Shown piece by piece: positions 52,191 to 61,429 of a stretch of DNA of 64,000 nt. Under the pieces are notes generated by a model that saw only the letters and a list, made by a program, of their open reading frames with translations, did no database searches and had not been told where the DNA came from. Where the stretch lies: positions 1 to 64,000 of the forward strand of contig NZ_DBMV01000045.1 in the NCBI RefSeq assembly GCF_002298975.1, given 5' to 3'. Origin of the DNA: Ralstonia sp. UBA689. GTDB taxonomy: Bacteria > Pseudomonadota > Gammaproteobacteria > Burkholderiales > Burkholderiaceae. Position 1 is the stretch's first letter, and the number at the start of each line of letters is the position of its first letter. The position numbers and the translations under genes were made by a program.

Positions 52191-53732
52191 ATGCGCACTG
52201 CGCCCGTCGTGTCTTCGCTCGCCTTCGAATGGATGGATCGCCGCGCGGCCAAGCACACCAAGCTGATGGCCGCCGCCGCAATGACCGCGTTGCTGGCGCT
52301 GTCGGGCTGCATCTCGATGGCGCCGCATTATGAGGCACCGGCATTGCCCGTCGCCCAGCAGTACGACACCGACGACGGCCGCGATGGCCTGCCCGCTGCA
52401 GCCACCGGCTGGCAGGCGTATTTCACCGAGCCACGCCTGCAGGCATTGATCACGCAGGCGCTGGAAAACAACCGTGACCTGCGCACGGCCGTGCTGCGTG
52501 TGGAAGAGGCGCGCGCGGCGTTTGGCATCCAGCGCGCGGACTTGTTTCCCCACCTCAACGCGCAGGCCGGCATCAACCGCCTGGGCATTCCGGCCGACCT
52601 GAGCCCGTTCGGCACGTCCATGCGCGTGAGCCAGTATCAGGTGGGTGCAGGCGTTTCGAGCTGGGAGATCGATTTCTGGGGGCGCGTGCGTAACCTCAAC
52701 GATGCCGCGCTGGAGAACTACGTGGCCTCCGATGCCGCGCGCCGCGCCGTGGCACTGGGGTTGATCGCGCAAGTGGCCGACAGCTACCTGGTGCTGCGTG
52801 AACTGGACGAGCGCATCGCGCTGGCGCGGCGGACCGTGGACAGCCGCACCGAAACGCTACGCATCTTCTCGCGCCGCGTGGCGGTGGGAGCGACTTCGCG
52901 GCTGAACCAGACGCAGGTCGAGACCCTGCTGACCCAGGCGCAAGCGTTGCTGGCACAACTGCAGCAGGCCCGCGACGCGCAGGCACACAGCCTGGCGCTG
53001 CTGGTGGGCAAGCCCATCGACTTCCCCCCAATGGCAGAACCGCTGGATGAGCACCGCATGCTGGCCGATCTGCGCGCCGGCTTGCCGTCCGATCTGCTCA
53101 CGCAGCGCCCGGATATCGTGGCCGCCGAACACCGCTTGCGCGCCGCGCACGCCAACATTGGCGCGGCTCGCGCGGCGTTCTTTCCGCGTGTGACGCTCAC
53201 CGGCGCCTACGGCGCGGTCAGCCCGGAACTGGACAACCTGTTTGCACCCGGCACCCGTGCCTGGGTCTTTGCGCCGAGCATCAGCATCCCGCTGTTCGAA
53301 GGCGGCAAGTTGCGCAGCAACCTGGATCTGGCCGAAGCCCGCCGCGACCTCGCGGTGGCCGGCTACGAGAAGACTGTGCAGAGTGCTTTCCGAGACGTGT
53401 CGGACGCGCTGTCCGCGCGCAAGTGGTTGGCCGAGCAACTCGATATTGCGCAGACCGCGCTGGCCGCGCAGACCGAGCGCGCGCGGCTGTCGCAACTGCG
53501 CTTCGATGCCGGCTCATCGACGTACCTGGAGGTGCTCGACGCGCAGCGCGATCTGCTGGCTGCGCAGCAGCAGGTGGTGCAGGTGCGCCGCGCATTGCTG
53601 TCCAGCCGCGTGGGTTTGTATGCTGCGCTGGGCGGCGGCACGCAGGCCAGCGAAGCCGCATCGGTATCCCTTTCGAACCCCCAACGGAACCCGGCATCGC
53701 TCGTGCATGCGGCCGGCCAAGCAACACCATGA
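52191..53732 (+). CDS. Outer-membrane efflux lipoprotein, NodT/OprM type
   Basis: The longest frame gives 513 residues; ATG at 52233 is an alternative start. A lipobox (LALSGC) after a hydrophobic leader marks a lipoprotein. The body has the two-fold repeated TolC-like structure (FTEPRLQALITQALENNRDL, SSWEIDFWGRVRNLNDAALE, SIPLFEGGKLRSNLDLAEAR). It is the outer-membrane channel of the four-gene exporter encoded here. Its stop overlaps the next start by four bases (ATGA). Confidence 0.93.
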   Translation: MRTAPVVSSLAFEWMDRRAAKHTKLMAAAAMTALLALSGCISMAPHYEAPALPVAQQYDTDDGRDGLPAAATGWQAYFTEPRLQALITQALENNRDLRTAVLRVEEARAAFGIQRADLFPHLNAQAGINRLGIPADLSPFGTSMRVSQYQVGAGVSSWEIDFWGRVRNLNDAALENYVASDAARRAVALGLIAQVADSYLVLRELDERIALARRTVDSRTETLRIFSRRVAVGATSRLNQTQVETLLTQAQALLAQLQQARDAQAHSLALLVGKPIDFPPMAEPLDEHRMLADLRAGLPSDLLTQRPDIVAAEHRLRAAHANIGAARAAFFPRVTLTGAYGAVSPELDNLFAPGTRAWVFAPSISIPLFEGGKLRSNLDLAEARRDLAVAGYEKTVQSAFRDVSDALSARKWLAEQLDIAQTALAAQTERARLSQLRFDAGSSTYLEVLDAQRDLLAAQQQVVQVRRALLSSRVGLYAALGGGTQASEAASVSLSNPQRNPASLVHAAGQATP

Positions 53733-54802
53733 AGACGACCCCCCGACAACGATCGATTGCGCTGCTATTGGCCGCCCTGGTGGTGGCCGGTGGCCTGTTT
53801 GCATGGAAGACCCTGCGGCACGACGGCCCCGGCAAGGGCTTCGCCAGTGGCAACGGCCGCATCGAGGCCACCGAGATCGACGTGGCGACCAAGCTCCCCG
53901 GCCGCGTGCAGGACATCCTGGTAGACGAGGGGGATTTCGTGACGGCCGGCCAGCCGCTTGCGCACATGCAGGTGCAGACGCTGGAAGCCCAACGTGATGA
54001 AGCGCTGGCGCGGCAGCAGCAGTCGGTGTCGGCCGTGGCAAGTGCGCAGGCCCAGGTGGCCGTACGCGAGGCGGACCGGCAGGCAGCGCTGGCGCAGATC
54101 GCGCTGCGCGAGAGCGACCTGGATGCCGCGCAGCGCCGTCTGGCGCGCTCGGAGACGCTGTCACACGAAGGCGCCTCGTCGATGCAGGAGCTGGATGACG
54201 ACCGCGCCCGCGTGCGCAGCGCCAAAGCCGCGCTGGTGGCCGCTCGCGCCCAGGCCGAAGCGGCGCAGGCTGCGGTGTCGGCGGCCCGCACGCAGGTGGC
54301 CGGTGCCAATTCCACCGTCAAGGCGGCAGATGCGACCGTGCTGCGCATCAAGGCCGACATTGACGACAGCGCCTTGACGGCTCCGCGCGATGCGCGCGTG
54401 CAATACCGCATCGCCCAGCCTGGCGAGGTGCTGGCCGGTGGCGGGCGGTTGCTCAATCTGGTGGATCTGTCCGACGTCTACATGACCTTCTTCGTGCCCG
54501 AAACCGATGCCGGCCGTATTGCCATGGGCAGCGAGGTACGTATCGTGTTGGACGCCGCGCCGCAGTACGTGATTCCGGCGCGTGTGTCGTTCGTGGCCAG
54601 CACGGCGCAGTTCACGCCCAAGACCGTGGAGACCGCCACCGAGCGGCAGAAGCTGATGTTCCGCGTCAAGGCGCAGATTGATCATGACCTGCTGCGCAAG
54701 AATCTGAAGCTGGTGAAGACAGGGTTGCCGGGGGTGGCCTGGCTGAAGCTCGATCCGCAGGCCGAGTGGCCGGCCAACCTGGCGATCAGGGTTCCGCAGT
54801 GA
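53729..54802 (+). CDS. HlyD-family membrane-fusion protein (YhiI/YbhG-like)
   Basis: The product has 357 residues with one N-terminal membrane anchor (SIALLLAALVVAGGLFAW). It has the biotin-like domain (GRIEATEIDVATKLPGRVQD), a long alanine-rich helical hairpin and a second barrel (DLSDVYMTFFVPETDAG). It links the RbbA-like ABC exporter to the outer-membrane channel. ATGA overlaps join it to both neighbours, so the whole set is translationally coupled. Confidence 0.92.
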   Translation: MKTTPRQRSIALLLAALVVAGGLFAWKTLRHDGPGKGFASGNGRIEATEIDVATKLPGRVQDILVDEGDFVTAGQPLAHMQVQTLEAQRDEALARQQQSVSAVASAQAQVAVREADRQAALAQIALRESDLDAAQRRLARSETLSHEGASSMQELDDDRARVRSAKAALVAARAQAEAAQAAVSAARTQVAGANSTVKAADATVLRIKADIDDSALTAPRDARVQYRIAQPGEVLAGGGRLLNLVDLSDVYMTFFVPETDAGRIAMGSEVRIVLDAAPQYVIPARVSFVASTAQFTPKTVETATERQKLMFRVKAQIDHDLLRKNLKLVKTGLPGVAWLKLDPQAEWPANLAIRVPQ

Positions 54803-57600
54803 GCACGTTCGCGCAAGCGCCTCGCGTGGACGCCGCATGGCTGGCGCACCCGCCGGTGGCAAGCCTTGCCCACGTGAGCCTGAGGTATGGGCGCGGACGC
54901 AGCAAGACGCCGGCGCTGGACGACATCTCGCTCGACCTGCCCGCAGGCTGCATGGTGGGGCTGATCGGCCCCGACGGGGTGGGCAAGTCGAGCCTGCTGG
55001 CTCTGGTGGCCGGCGCGCGTGCCTTGCAGGATGGCGCCGTGCACGTGCTGGGCAGCGACATGGCGGATCGCCGCGCGCGCGCGGTGGTCGGCCCGCGCAT
55101 CGCTTACATGCCGCAAGGGCTGGGGCGCAACCTTTATCCCACGCTGTCGATCGAGGAGAACCTGCAGTTCTTCGGCCGCCTGTTCGGCCATGACGCGGCG
55201 GAGCGCCGCCGCCGCATCGATGCATTGACGGCCAGCACCGGCTTGCGGCCATTCCTGTCGCGGCCGGCAGGCAAGCTGTCGGGCGGCATGAAGCAGAAGC
55301 TGGCGCTGTGCTGCGCGCTGATCCACGACCCCGACCTGCTGATCCTCGATGAGCCAACCACCGGCGTTGACCCGCTCTCGCGCAGCCAGTTCTGGGACTT
55401 GATCGGCGGTATTCGTGCCGAGCGGCCGGGCATGAGCGTGGTGGTTGCGACTGCCTACATGGAAGAGGCCGAGCGTTTCGATTGGCTGGTCGCCATGGAT
55501 GCGGGGCGCGTGCTTGCCACCGGCACGCCGGCCAGCCTGCGCAGCCGCACGGGCACCGATGCATTGGAGGCCGCCTTCATCGCGCTGCTGCCGCCGGCGC
55601 GCCGGCAGGGGCACCAGGCCGTGGTGGTACCACCGCTGGTGGCCGGCGCAGAAGACGACGTGGCGGTACAGGCGCGCGGGCTGACCATGCGCTTTGGCGA
55701 CTTTGTGGCGGTCGACCATGTCGATTTCCGCATTCGCCGTGGCGAGATCTTCGGCTTCCTGGGCTCCAACGGCTGTGGTAAATCCACCACCATGAAGATG
55801 CTCACCGGCCTGCTGCCCGCCAGCGAGGGGCAGGCTTGGCTGTTCGGCCACGAGGTGAATCCGAAGGACATCGATACGCGCCGGCGCGTCGGCTACATGT
55901 CGCAGGCGTTCTCGTTGTACGGCGAACTGACCGTGCGCCAGAACCTTGTGCTGCACGCGCGCCTGTTCCAGGTGCCCGAGCCGGAGGTGGAGGCGCGCGT
56001 GGCCGAGATGCTGGCCCGCTTCGGCTTGCAGGCGGTGGCCGACCGCCTGCCAGAGAGTCTGCCGCTGGGCATGCGGCAACGCCTCTCGCTGGCCGTGGCC
56101 ATGGTGCACAAGCCGGAACTGCTGATCCTGGACGAGCCGACATCGGGCGTGGACCCGGTTGCGCGCGACATGTTCTGGCGCCTGATGATCGATCTGGCGC
56201 GGCAGGACCGTGTGACGATCTTCATCTCCACCCATTTCATGAACGAGGCCGAGCGCTGCGACCGCATCTCGCTCATGCATGCCGGCCGCGTGCTGGTGAG
56301 CGACGCGCCGGCCGCACTGGTGCACGCGCGCGGCACGCAGACGCTGGAGCAGGCGTTCATTGCCTATCTGCGAGAAGCCTCCGAAGCCACCTCCGGCGCG
56401 ACCGCCGAAGCGGCTGCGCCACCCGTCGCCCAGGCGGTGTCAGCCAGCGCGCCCGCCGTTGCGCCTGTCCGACGGCACTTCAGTTTCGCGCGCGCCCTGA
56501 GCTATACGCTGCGTGAGGCGCTGGAACTGCGCCGCGATCCCGTGCGCGCCACGCTCGCGCTGCTGGGCACCGCCATCCTGATGTTCATCATCGGATACGG
56601 CATCAGCCTGGATGTGGAAAACCTGACCTACGCGGTGCTTGACCGAGACCAGACCGCGCTCTCGCGCGATTACACGCTCAACCTGGCCGGTTCGCGCTAC
56701 TTCATCGAGAAACCCCCCATTCGCGACTACGCTGAACTGGACCGTCGCATGCGCAACGGCGAGTTGTCGCTGGCCGTGGAGATCCCGCCGGGCTTTGCAC
56801 GTGACCTGGAGCGTGGCGCGCCGGTGCAGATCGGTGCCTGGGTGGACGGCGCCATGCCCACGCGCGCAGAAACCGTGCGCGGCTACGTGCAGGCCATCCA
56901 CCAGCTCTGGCTGGCAGATGCGGCCGTGCACCGGCTGGGGCTGCGGCTTGCGGTGCCAAGCACGATCGAAACGCGCTACCGCTACAACCCCGACGTAAGA
57001 AGCCTGCCCGCCATGGTGCCCGCCGTGATCCCGATGCTGCTGATGATGATTCCCGCCATGCTGGCGGCGTTGTCGGTGGTGCGGGAAAAGGAACTGGGCT
57101 CCATCATCAACTTCTACGTCACGCCGGTCACGCGCGCGGAGTTTCTGCTGGGCAAGCAGGCGCCGTACATCGTGCTCGCGATGCTGAACTTCCTGCTGCT
57201 GGCGCTGCTGGCCGTGACGGTGTTTGGCGTGCCCATCAAGGGCAGCTTTGCGACGCTTGCATTGGGGGCGCTGATCTTCGTCACGTGCTCCACGGGCTTC
57301 GGACTGTTTGCCTCCACCTTCACGCAAAGCCAGATTGCCGCCATGTTTGTCACCATGATCGGCACGATCATCCCGTGCGTGCAGTTTGCGGGGCTGCTCA
57401 ATCCGGTGTCGTCGCTGGAGGGGGCGGGGGCGATGATCGGCCGCGTGTATCCGGCCACGCACTTCCTGACCATCAGCCGGGGCGTGTTCAGCAAGGCACT
57501 CGACGCGGGCGCGCTGGGCAGCGCGTTCTGGCCGCTGCTGGCGGCGGTGCCAGTCATCCTGGCCGCGACGCTGCTGATGCTGCGCAAGCAGGATCGGTAA
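54799..57600 (+). CDS. RbbA-like ABC transporter: two ATPase domains fused to a permease
   Basis: A GTG at 54799, overlapping the previous stop, gives 933 residues. Two ABC ATPase domains follow one another. The first has GPDGVGKSS, KLSGGMKQKLAL and LLILDEPTTGVDP; the second has GSNGCGKST and LPLGMRQRLSL with LLILDEPTSGVDP. The second signature is altered from LSGG, as is common in this family. The last 380 residues form an ABC-2 permease with about six helices (MLLMMIPAMLAALSVVREKE and following). E. coli RbbA was named for ribosome binding, but with the adjacent channel and adaptor this is an exporter. The exported substance is unknown. Confidence 0.92.
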   Translation: MSTFAQAPRVDAAWLAHPPVASLAHVSLRYGRGRSKTPALDDISLDLPAGCMVGLIGPDGVGKSSLLALVAGARALQDGAVHVLGSDMADRRARAVVGPRIAYMPQGLGRNLYPTLSIEENLQFFGRLFGHDAAERRRRIDALTASTGLRPFLSRPAGKLSGGMKQKLALCCALIHDPDLLILDEPTTGVDPLSRSQFWDLIGGIRAERPGMSVVVATAYMEEAERFDWLVAMDAGRVLATGTPASLRSRTGTDALEAAFIALLPPARRQGHQAVVVPPLVAGAEDDVAVQARGLTMRFGDFVAVDHVDFRIRRGEIFGFLGSNGCGKSTTMKMLTGLLPASEGQAWLFGHEVNPKDIDTRRRVGYMSQAFSLYGELTVRQNLVLHARLFQVPEPEVEARVAEMLARFGLQAVADRLPESLPLGMRQRLSLAVAMVHKPELLILDEPTSGVDPVARDMFWRLMIDLARQDRVTIFISTHFMNEAERCDRISLMHAGRVLVSDAPAALVHARGTQTLEQAFIAYLREASEATSGATAEAAAPPVAQAVSASAPAVAPVRRHFSFARALSYTLREALELRRDPVRATLALLGTAILMFIIGYGISLDVENLTYAVLDRDQTALSRDYTLNLAGSRYFIEKPPIRDYAELDRRMRNGELSLAVEIPPGFARDLERGAPVQIGAWVDGAMPTRAETVRGYVQAIHQLWLADAAVHRLGLRLAVPSTIETRYRYNPDVRSLPAMVPAVIPMLLMMIPAMLAALSVVREKELGSIINFYVTPVTRAEFLLGKQAPYIVLAMLNFLLLALLAVTVFGVPIKGSFATLALGALIFVTCSTGFGLFASTFTQSQIAAMFVTMIGTIIPCVQFAGLLNPVSSLEGAGAMIGRVYPATHFLTISRGVFSKALDAGALGSAFWPLLAAVPVILAATLLMLRKQDR

Positions 57601-57612
57601 GGGGCCCGTGCC

Positions 57613-58764
57613 ATGTCCAGCCGTATGACAGATCGCCGCGCTGCCCGCCTGAGCAACATCTTCCGCCTCGGCATCAAGGAGTTGTGGAGCCTGGCGCGCG
57701 ACCCGATGATGCTGGTGCTGATCGCCTATACCTTCACGTTGTCGATCTATGTGGCGGCCACGGCCATGCCGGAGAGCCTGCACAACGCCACGATCGCCAT
57801 CGTGGATGAAGACAGCTCGCCGCTCTCGGCACGCATCGTATCGAGTTTCTATCCGCCGCACTTCCGGACGCCCGCGCTGATCCCGCTCACCGAGATGGAT
57901 GCGGGCATGGACAGCGGGCGCTACACGTTTGTGCTCGACATTCCGCCCAACTTTCAGCGCGATGTGCTGGCCGGGCGCGCACCGGCCATCCAGCTCAACA
58001 TCGACGCGACCCGCATGAGCCAGGCCTTCACCGGCAACGGCTACATCCAGCAGATCGTCTCGGGCGAGGTGAACGAGTTCCTGCAGCGCCATCGCGCTGC
58101 GCCCAGCGCACCGGTCGACCTTGTGCTGCGTACGCGCTTCAACCCCAACCTGGAGCAGACGTGGTTCGGCTCGTTGATGGAGATCATCAACAACGTGACC
58201 ATGCTGTCGATCATCCTGACCGGCGCCGCGCTCATCCGCGAGCGCGAGCATGGCACCATCGAGCACCTGCTGGTGATGCCTGTCACGCCGTTCGAGATCA
58301 TGACCGCCAAGGTGTGGTCGATGGGGCTGGTGGTGGCAGCGGCGGCGCTGGTGGCACTGGTGTGCGTGGTGCAGGGCGCGCTGCGCGTGCCGATCGAAGG
58401 CTCTATCCTGCTGTTTATGCTGGTCGCCACGCTGCACCTGTTTGCTACCACTTCCATGGGCATTTTCCTGGCGACGGTGGCGCGCTCCATGCCGCAGTTC
58501 GGCATGCTGCTGGTGTTGGTGCTGCTGCCGCTGCAATTGCTTTCCGGTGGAACGACGCCGCGCGAGAGCATGCCGCAACTGGTGCAGGACATCATGCTGG
58601 CGGCGCCGACCACGCATTTTGTGGCGGCATCGCAGGCGATTCTTTATCGTGGTGCCGGGCTGTCCGTGGTGTGGCCGCAGTGTCTGGCCATCTGCGCCAT
58701 CGGGGCCGCGCTGTTTGTCGCATCATTGACACGTTTTCGCCGGACCATCAGCCAGATGGCATAA
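57613..58764 (+). CDS. ABC-2 type permease (YhhJ-like)
   Basis: The product has 383 residues. One N-terminal helix (MMLVLIAYTFTLSIYVAATA) is followed by a large extracytoplasmic domain, then five helices including IINNVTMLSIILTGAALIRE and EHGTIEHLLVMPVTPFEIM, hallmarks of ABC-2 permeases. It is the second permease for the RbbA-like ATPase, giving a heterodimer. It begins 12 bases after that gene and ends nine bases before the MaoC-Pta gene. Confidence 0.92.
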   Translation: MSSRMTDRRAARLSNIFRLGIKELWSLARDPMMLVLIAYTFTLSIYVAATAMPESLHNATIAIVDEDSSPLSARIVSSFYPPHFRTPALIPLTEMDAGMDSGRYTFVLDIPPNFQRDVLAGRAPAIQLNIDATRMSQAFTGNGYIQQIVSGEVNEFLQRHRAAPSAPVDLVLRTRFNPNLEQTWFGSLMEIINNVTMLSIILTGAALIREREHGTIEHLLVMPVTPFEIMTAKVWSMGLVVAAAALVALVCVVQGALRVPIEGSILLFMLVATLHLFATTSMGIFLATVARSMPQFGMLLVLVLLPLQLLSGGTTPRESMPQLVQDIMLAAPTTHFVAASQAILYRGAGLSVVWPQCLAICAIGAALFVASLTRFRRTISQMA

Positions 58765-58773
58765 GGAACGAAC

Positions 58774-60231
58774 ATGGACACAGCCACGGACACGCCGTCC
58801 GAACCGACTCCGACAACGCCACTACCGGGCGGTGATCTGAGCGTGGTGCGCAACCGCACCTTTGATGAGATCGCGGTGGGCGACAGCGCCGCCATCCGGC
58901 GCACGCTCACGACCGAGGACGTACAGCTATTTGCCGTGCTGTCGGGCGACGTCAACCCGCAGCATCTGGACGCGGAGTTTGCGGCGTCGACGCGTTTTCA
59001 CGGCGTGATTGCCCACGGCATGCTGGGTGGCGCGTTGATCTCCGCAGTACTCGGCACGCGGCTACCTGGCCCCGGCACGATCTACCTGGGGCAGACGCTG
59101 CAGTTCCACGCGCCGGTGCGCATTGGCGATACGCTGACCATCCGCGTCACCGTCACGGGCAAGGAGTACGAGAAGCGACGGCTCAAGCTGGAATGCACCT
59201 GCACCACCGACACCAATACCGTCGCCATCACGGGCGAGGCCGAGGTCATCGCGCCCACCGAGCGGATCGAGCGCCCGCGCACGACATTGCCGGACGTTCG
59301 CATGACGGTGGGCGGCAATGGCGTACACCGCCTGCTCGACCATGTGCGCCCCTTGGGGGCGATCCGCACGGCCGTGGTCCATCCGTGCGATGCGTTGAGC
59401 TTGTCCGCTGCGCTGGATGCGCAAGCCGAAGGCCTCATCGTGCCGTGCCTGGTTGCGCCGCGTGACAAGCTGATGCGTGTGGCTGCCGAGGCGGGGCTCG
59501 ACCTGACCGGCATCGAGATCGAGGACGTGCCGCACAGCAACGCAGCCGCTGCCCGCGCCGTGCAGCTTGTGACGCAAGGCAAGGTGGAAGCGCTGATGAA
59601 GGGCAGCCTGCATACCGATGAGCTGATGGCCGCCGTGGTGCAGACCGATGCGGGGTTGCGCACCAGGCGCCGGATTAGCCATTGCTTCGTGATGCAGTCG
59701 CCGGCGTATCCGCGCCCGTTTATCGTGACGGATGCCGCCATCAATATTGCGCCGACGCTGGAGCAGAAAGCGGACATCGTGCGCAACGCCATCGACCTGG
59801 CACACGCGATCGGTGTGGCGCAGCCGCGGGTGGCGATTCTGGCGGCGGTTGAGACGGTCAACCCGAATATGCCCGCCACGGTCGACGCCGCAGCACTGTG
59901 CAAGATGGCCGATCGTGGCCAGATCGAAGGCGGCGTGCTGGACGGGCCGCTGGCATTTGACAACGCCGTGTCGGTGGCGGCTGCGCGCATCAAGGGCATC
60001 GTCTCCGAGGTGGCAGGGCAGGCCGACGTGCTGGTGGTCCCCGATCTGGAAAGCGGCAACATGCTTGCCAAGCAGTTGGAGTATCTGGGCGGGGCAGCCA
60101 GTGCGGGCATCGTGCTCGGCGCGCGCGTGCCCATCGTGCTGACCAGCCGTGCCGATTCGCGTGAATCGCGCATTGCCTCGTGCGCCATTGCCACGCTGCT
60201 GGCGCACCGCTACCGCATGCTGCCGCCATGA
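58774..60231 (+). CDS. Bifunctional MaoC-like (R)-hydratase / phosphate acyltransferase
   Basis: The product has 485 residues, preceded by AAGGAA. The N-terminal ~150 residues form a MaoC-type hotdog domain (DVNPQHLDAEFAASTRFHGV, AHGMLGGALISAVLGTRLPG), an enoyl-CoA hydratase-like fold. The C-terminal part is a phosphate acetyl/butyryltransferase (GKVEALMKGSLHTDELMAAV, NIAPTLEQKADIVRNAIDLA). Fusions of this kind are known in proteobacteria. It would convert acyl-CoA to acyl-phosphate, the substrate of the kinase encoded next (ATGA overlap). Together they allow ATP formation from acetyl-CoA or another acyl-CoA. Confidence 0.92.
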   Translation: MDTATDTPSEPTPTTPLPGGDLSVVRNRTFDEIAVGDSAAIRRTLTTEDVQLFAVLSGDVNPQHLDAEFAASTRFHGVIAHGMLGGALISAVLGTRLPGPGTIYLGQTLQFHAPVRIGDTLTIRVTVTGKEYEKRRLKLECTCTTDTNTVAITGEAEVIAPTERIERPRTTLPDVRMTVGGNGVHRLLDHVRPLGAIRTAVVHPCDALSLSAALDAQAEGLIVPCLVAPRDKLMRVAAEAGLDLTGIEIEDVPHSNAAAARAVQLVTQGKVEALMKGSLHTDELMAAVVQTDAGLRTRRRISHCFVMQSPAYPRPFIVTDAAINIAPTLEQKADIVRNAIDLAHAIGVAQPRVAILAAVETVNPNMPATVDAAALCKMADRGQIEGGVLDGPLAFDNAVSVAAARIKGIVSEVAGQADVLVVPDLESGNMLAKQLEYLGGAASAGIVLGARVPIVLTSRADSRESRIASCAIATLLAHRYRMLPP

Positions 60232-61409
60232 ACGATTGCATTGTGGTTCTGAACTGCGGCTCGTCGAGCATCAAGTTTGCGTTGTTCGACGTAACGCACG
60301 GCCCATTGCCGCGTACGCCCTCCTGGAGCGGCAAGGTGGAGGGCATTGGCACCGACCATCCGGTTGTTACCGAAGCCGGGCGGCCGGCCGAGCCCGTGAA
60401 GCTCGATGCCGCGCAGCCATACCATTCGGCGCTGCTGCAGATTCGCCACCGCGTAGAGCGGGTGCTCGGCGGCCGCCGGCTGGCCGCCGTTGCGCATCGG
60501 GTGGTGCACGGCGGAGCGAAGTATTTCGCGCCGGTGCGTGTCGATGCCGAGGTGCTGGCCGATCTGCGCAGCTACATCCCCCTGGCGCCGCTGCACCAGC
60601 CGTTTGCCCTGGAGGCCATCGAGGCGCTGCTGTCCGATCTGCCGGAAGTGCCGCAGGTGGCCTGCTTCGATACGGCGTTCCACCATACGCTGCCGCAAGT
60701 CGAGAAGATGCTGCCACTGCCCTATGCGGCCTGGGAACGCGGCTTGCGGCGCTACGGCTTTCACGGGCTGTCGTATGAGTACATGTCGATTGCGCTGGCC
60801 GAGCGTTACGGCGATGCCGCCCGTGGCCGCACCGTGGTTGCACACCTGGGCAGCGGTGCCAGCCTGTGTGCCATGCAGGGGTTGGCGAGCGTGGCAACCA
60901 CGATGGGCTTCTCCGCGCTCGATGGCCTGATGATGGGCACGCGTTGCGGCGCGCTGGACCCGGGCGCCGTGCTTTACCTGATGGAGATCGAAAAGCTCTC
61001 GCTGGCCGAGGTCGGCCACGTGCTCTATCACGAGTCGGGCTTGCTCGGCGTGTCCGGCGTGTCGTCCGACCCGCGTGACCTGCTGCCGCGCGAGGCAGAC
61101 GACGCGCGCGTGCAGGCGGCCCTGGCACTCTACGTTCGGCGCATCGTTCGCGAGATCGGCGCCCTGACGGCGGTGCTGGGCGGGCTCGATCTGCTGGTCT
61201 TCACCGCCGGCATTGGCGAGCACAACGCCGTGCTGCGCGAACGTGTCGTGCACGCGCTCGGTTATCTCGGCGCGCAACTGGACGACGCGGCCAACGCCGC
61301 ACATGCGGCCGTCATCTCCACACCGGCCAGCCGCGTGCGCGTGGCGGTGGAACCCACCAACGAAGAGTGGGTTGCCGCGCGGCACGCGGTGCAATGCGTT
61401 CTGGGGTGA
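60228..61409 (+). CDS. ackA: Acetate/propionate kinase
   Basis: From the ATG at 60228, overlapping the previous stop, the product has 393 residues. The ASKHA kinase signatures are present: VVLNCGSSSIKFALFD at the N-terminus, FDTAFHHTLPQVEKMLPLPY, RYGFHGLSYEYMS and VFTAGIGEHNAVLRERV. It makes ATP and acetate (or another acid) from acyl-phosphate. Together with the MaoC-Pta fusion it completes a substrate-level phosphorylation pair. A different acid than acetate cannot be excluded. Confidence 0.93.
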   Translation: MNDCIVVLNCGSSSIKFALFDVTHGPLPRTPSWSGKVEGIGTDHPVVTEAGRPAEPVKLDAAQPYHSALLQIRHRVERVLGGRRLAAVAHRVVHGGAKYFAPVRVDAEVLADLRSYIPLAPLHQPFALEAIEALLSDLPEVPQVACFDTAFHHTLPQVEKMLPLPYAAWERGLRRYGFHGLSYEYMSIALAERYGDAARGRTVVAHLGSGASLCAMQGLASVATTMGFSALDGLMMGTRCGALDPGAVLYLMEIEKLSLAEVGHVLYHESGLLGVSGVSSDPRDLLPREADDARVQAALALYVRRIVREIGALTAVLGGLDLLVFTAGIGEHNAVLRERVVHALGYLGAQLDDAANAAHAAVISTPASRVRVAVEPTNEEWVAARHAVQCVLG

Positions 61410-61429
61410 TTGCCTTGGCGCGAGCGGTT

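Noticed and set aside
56440..58617. 725-residue minus-strand frame opposite the ABC exporter genes
   Set aside because: Low-complexity H/R/Q-rich translation and no start signals; the plus strand carries conserved ABC motifs.
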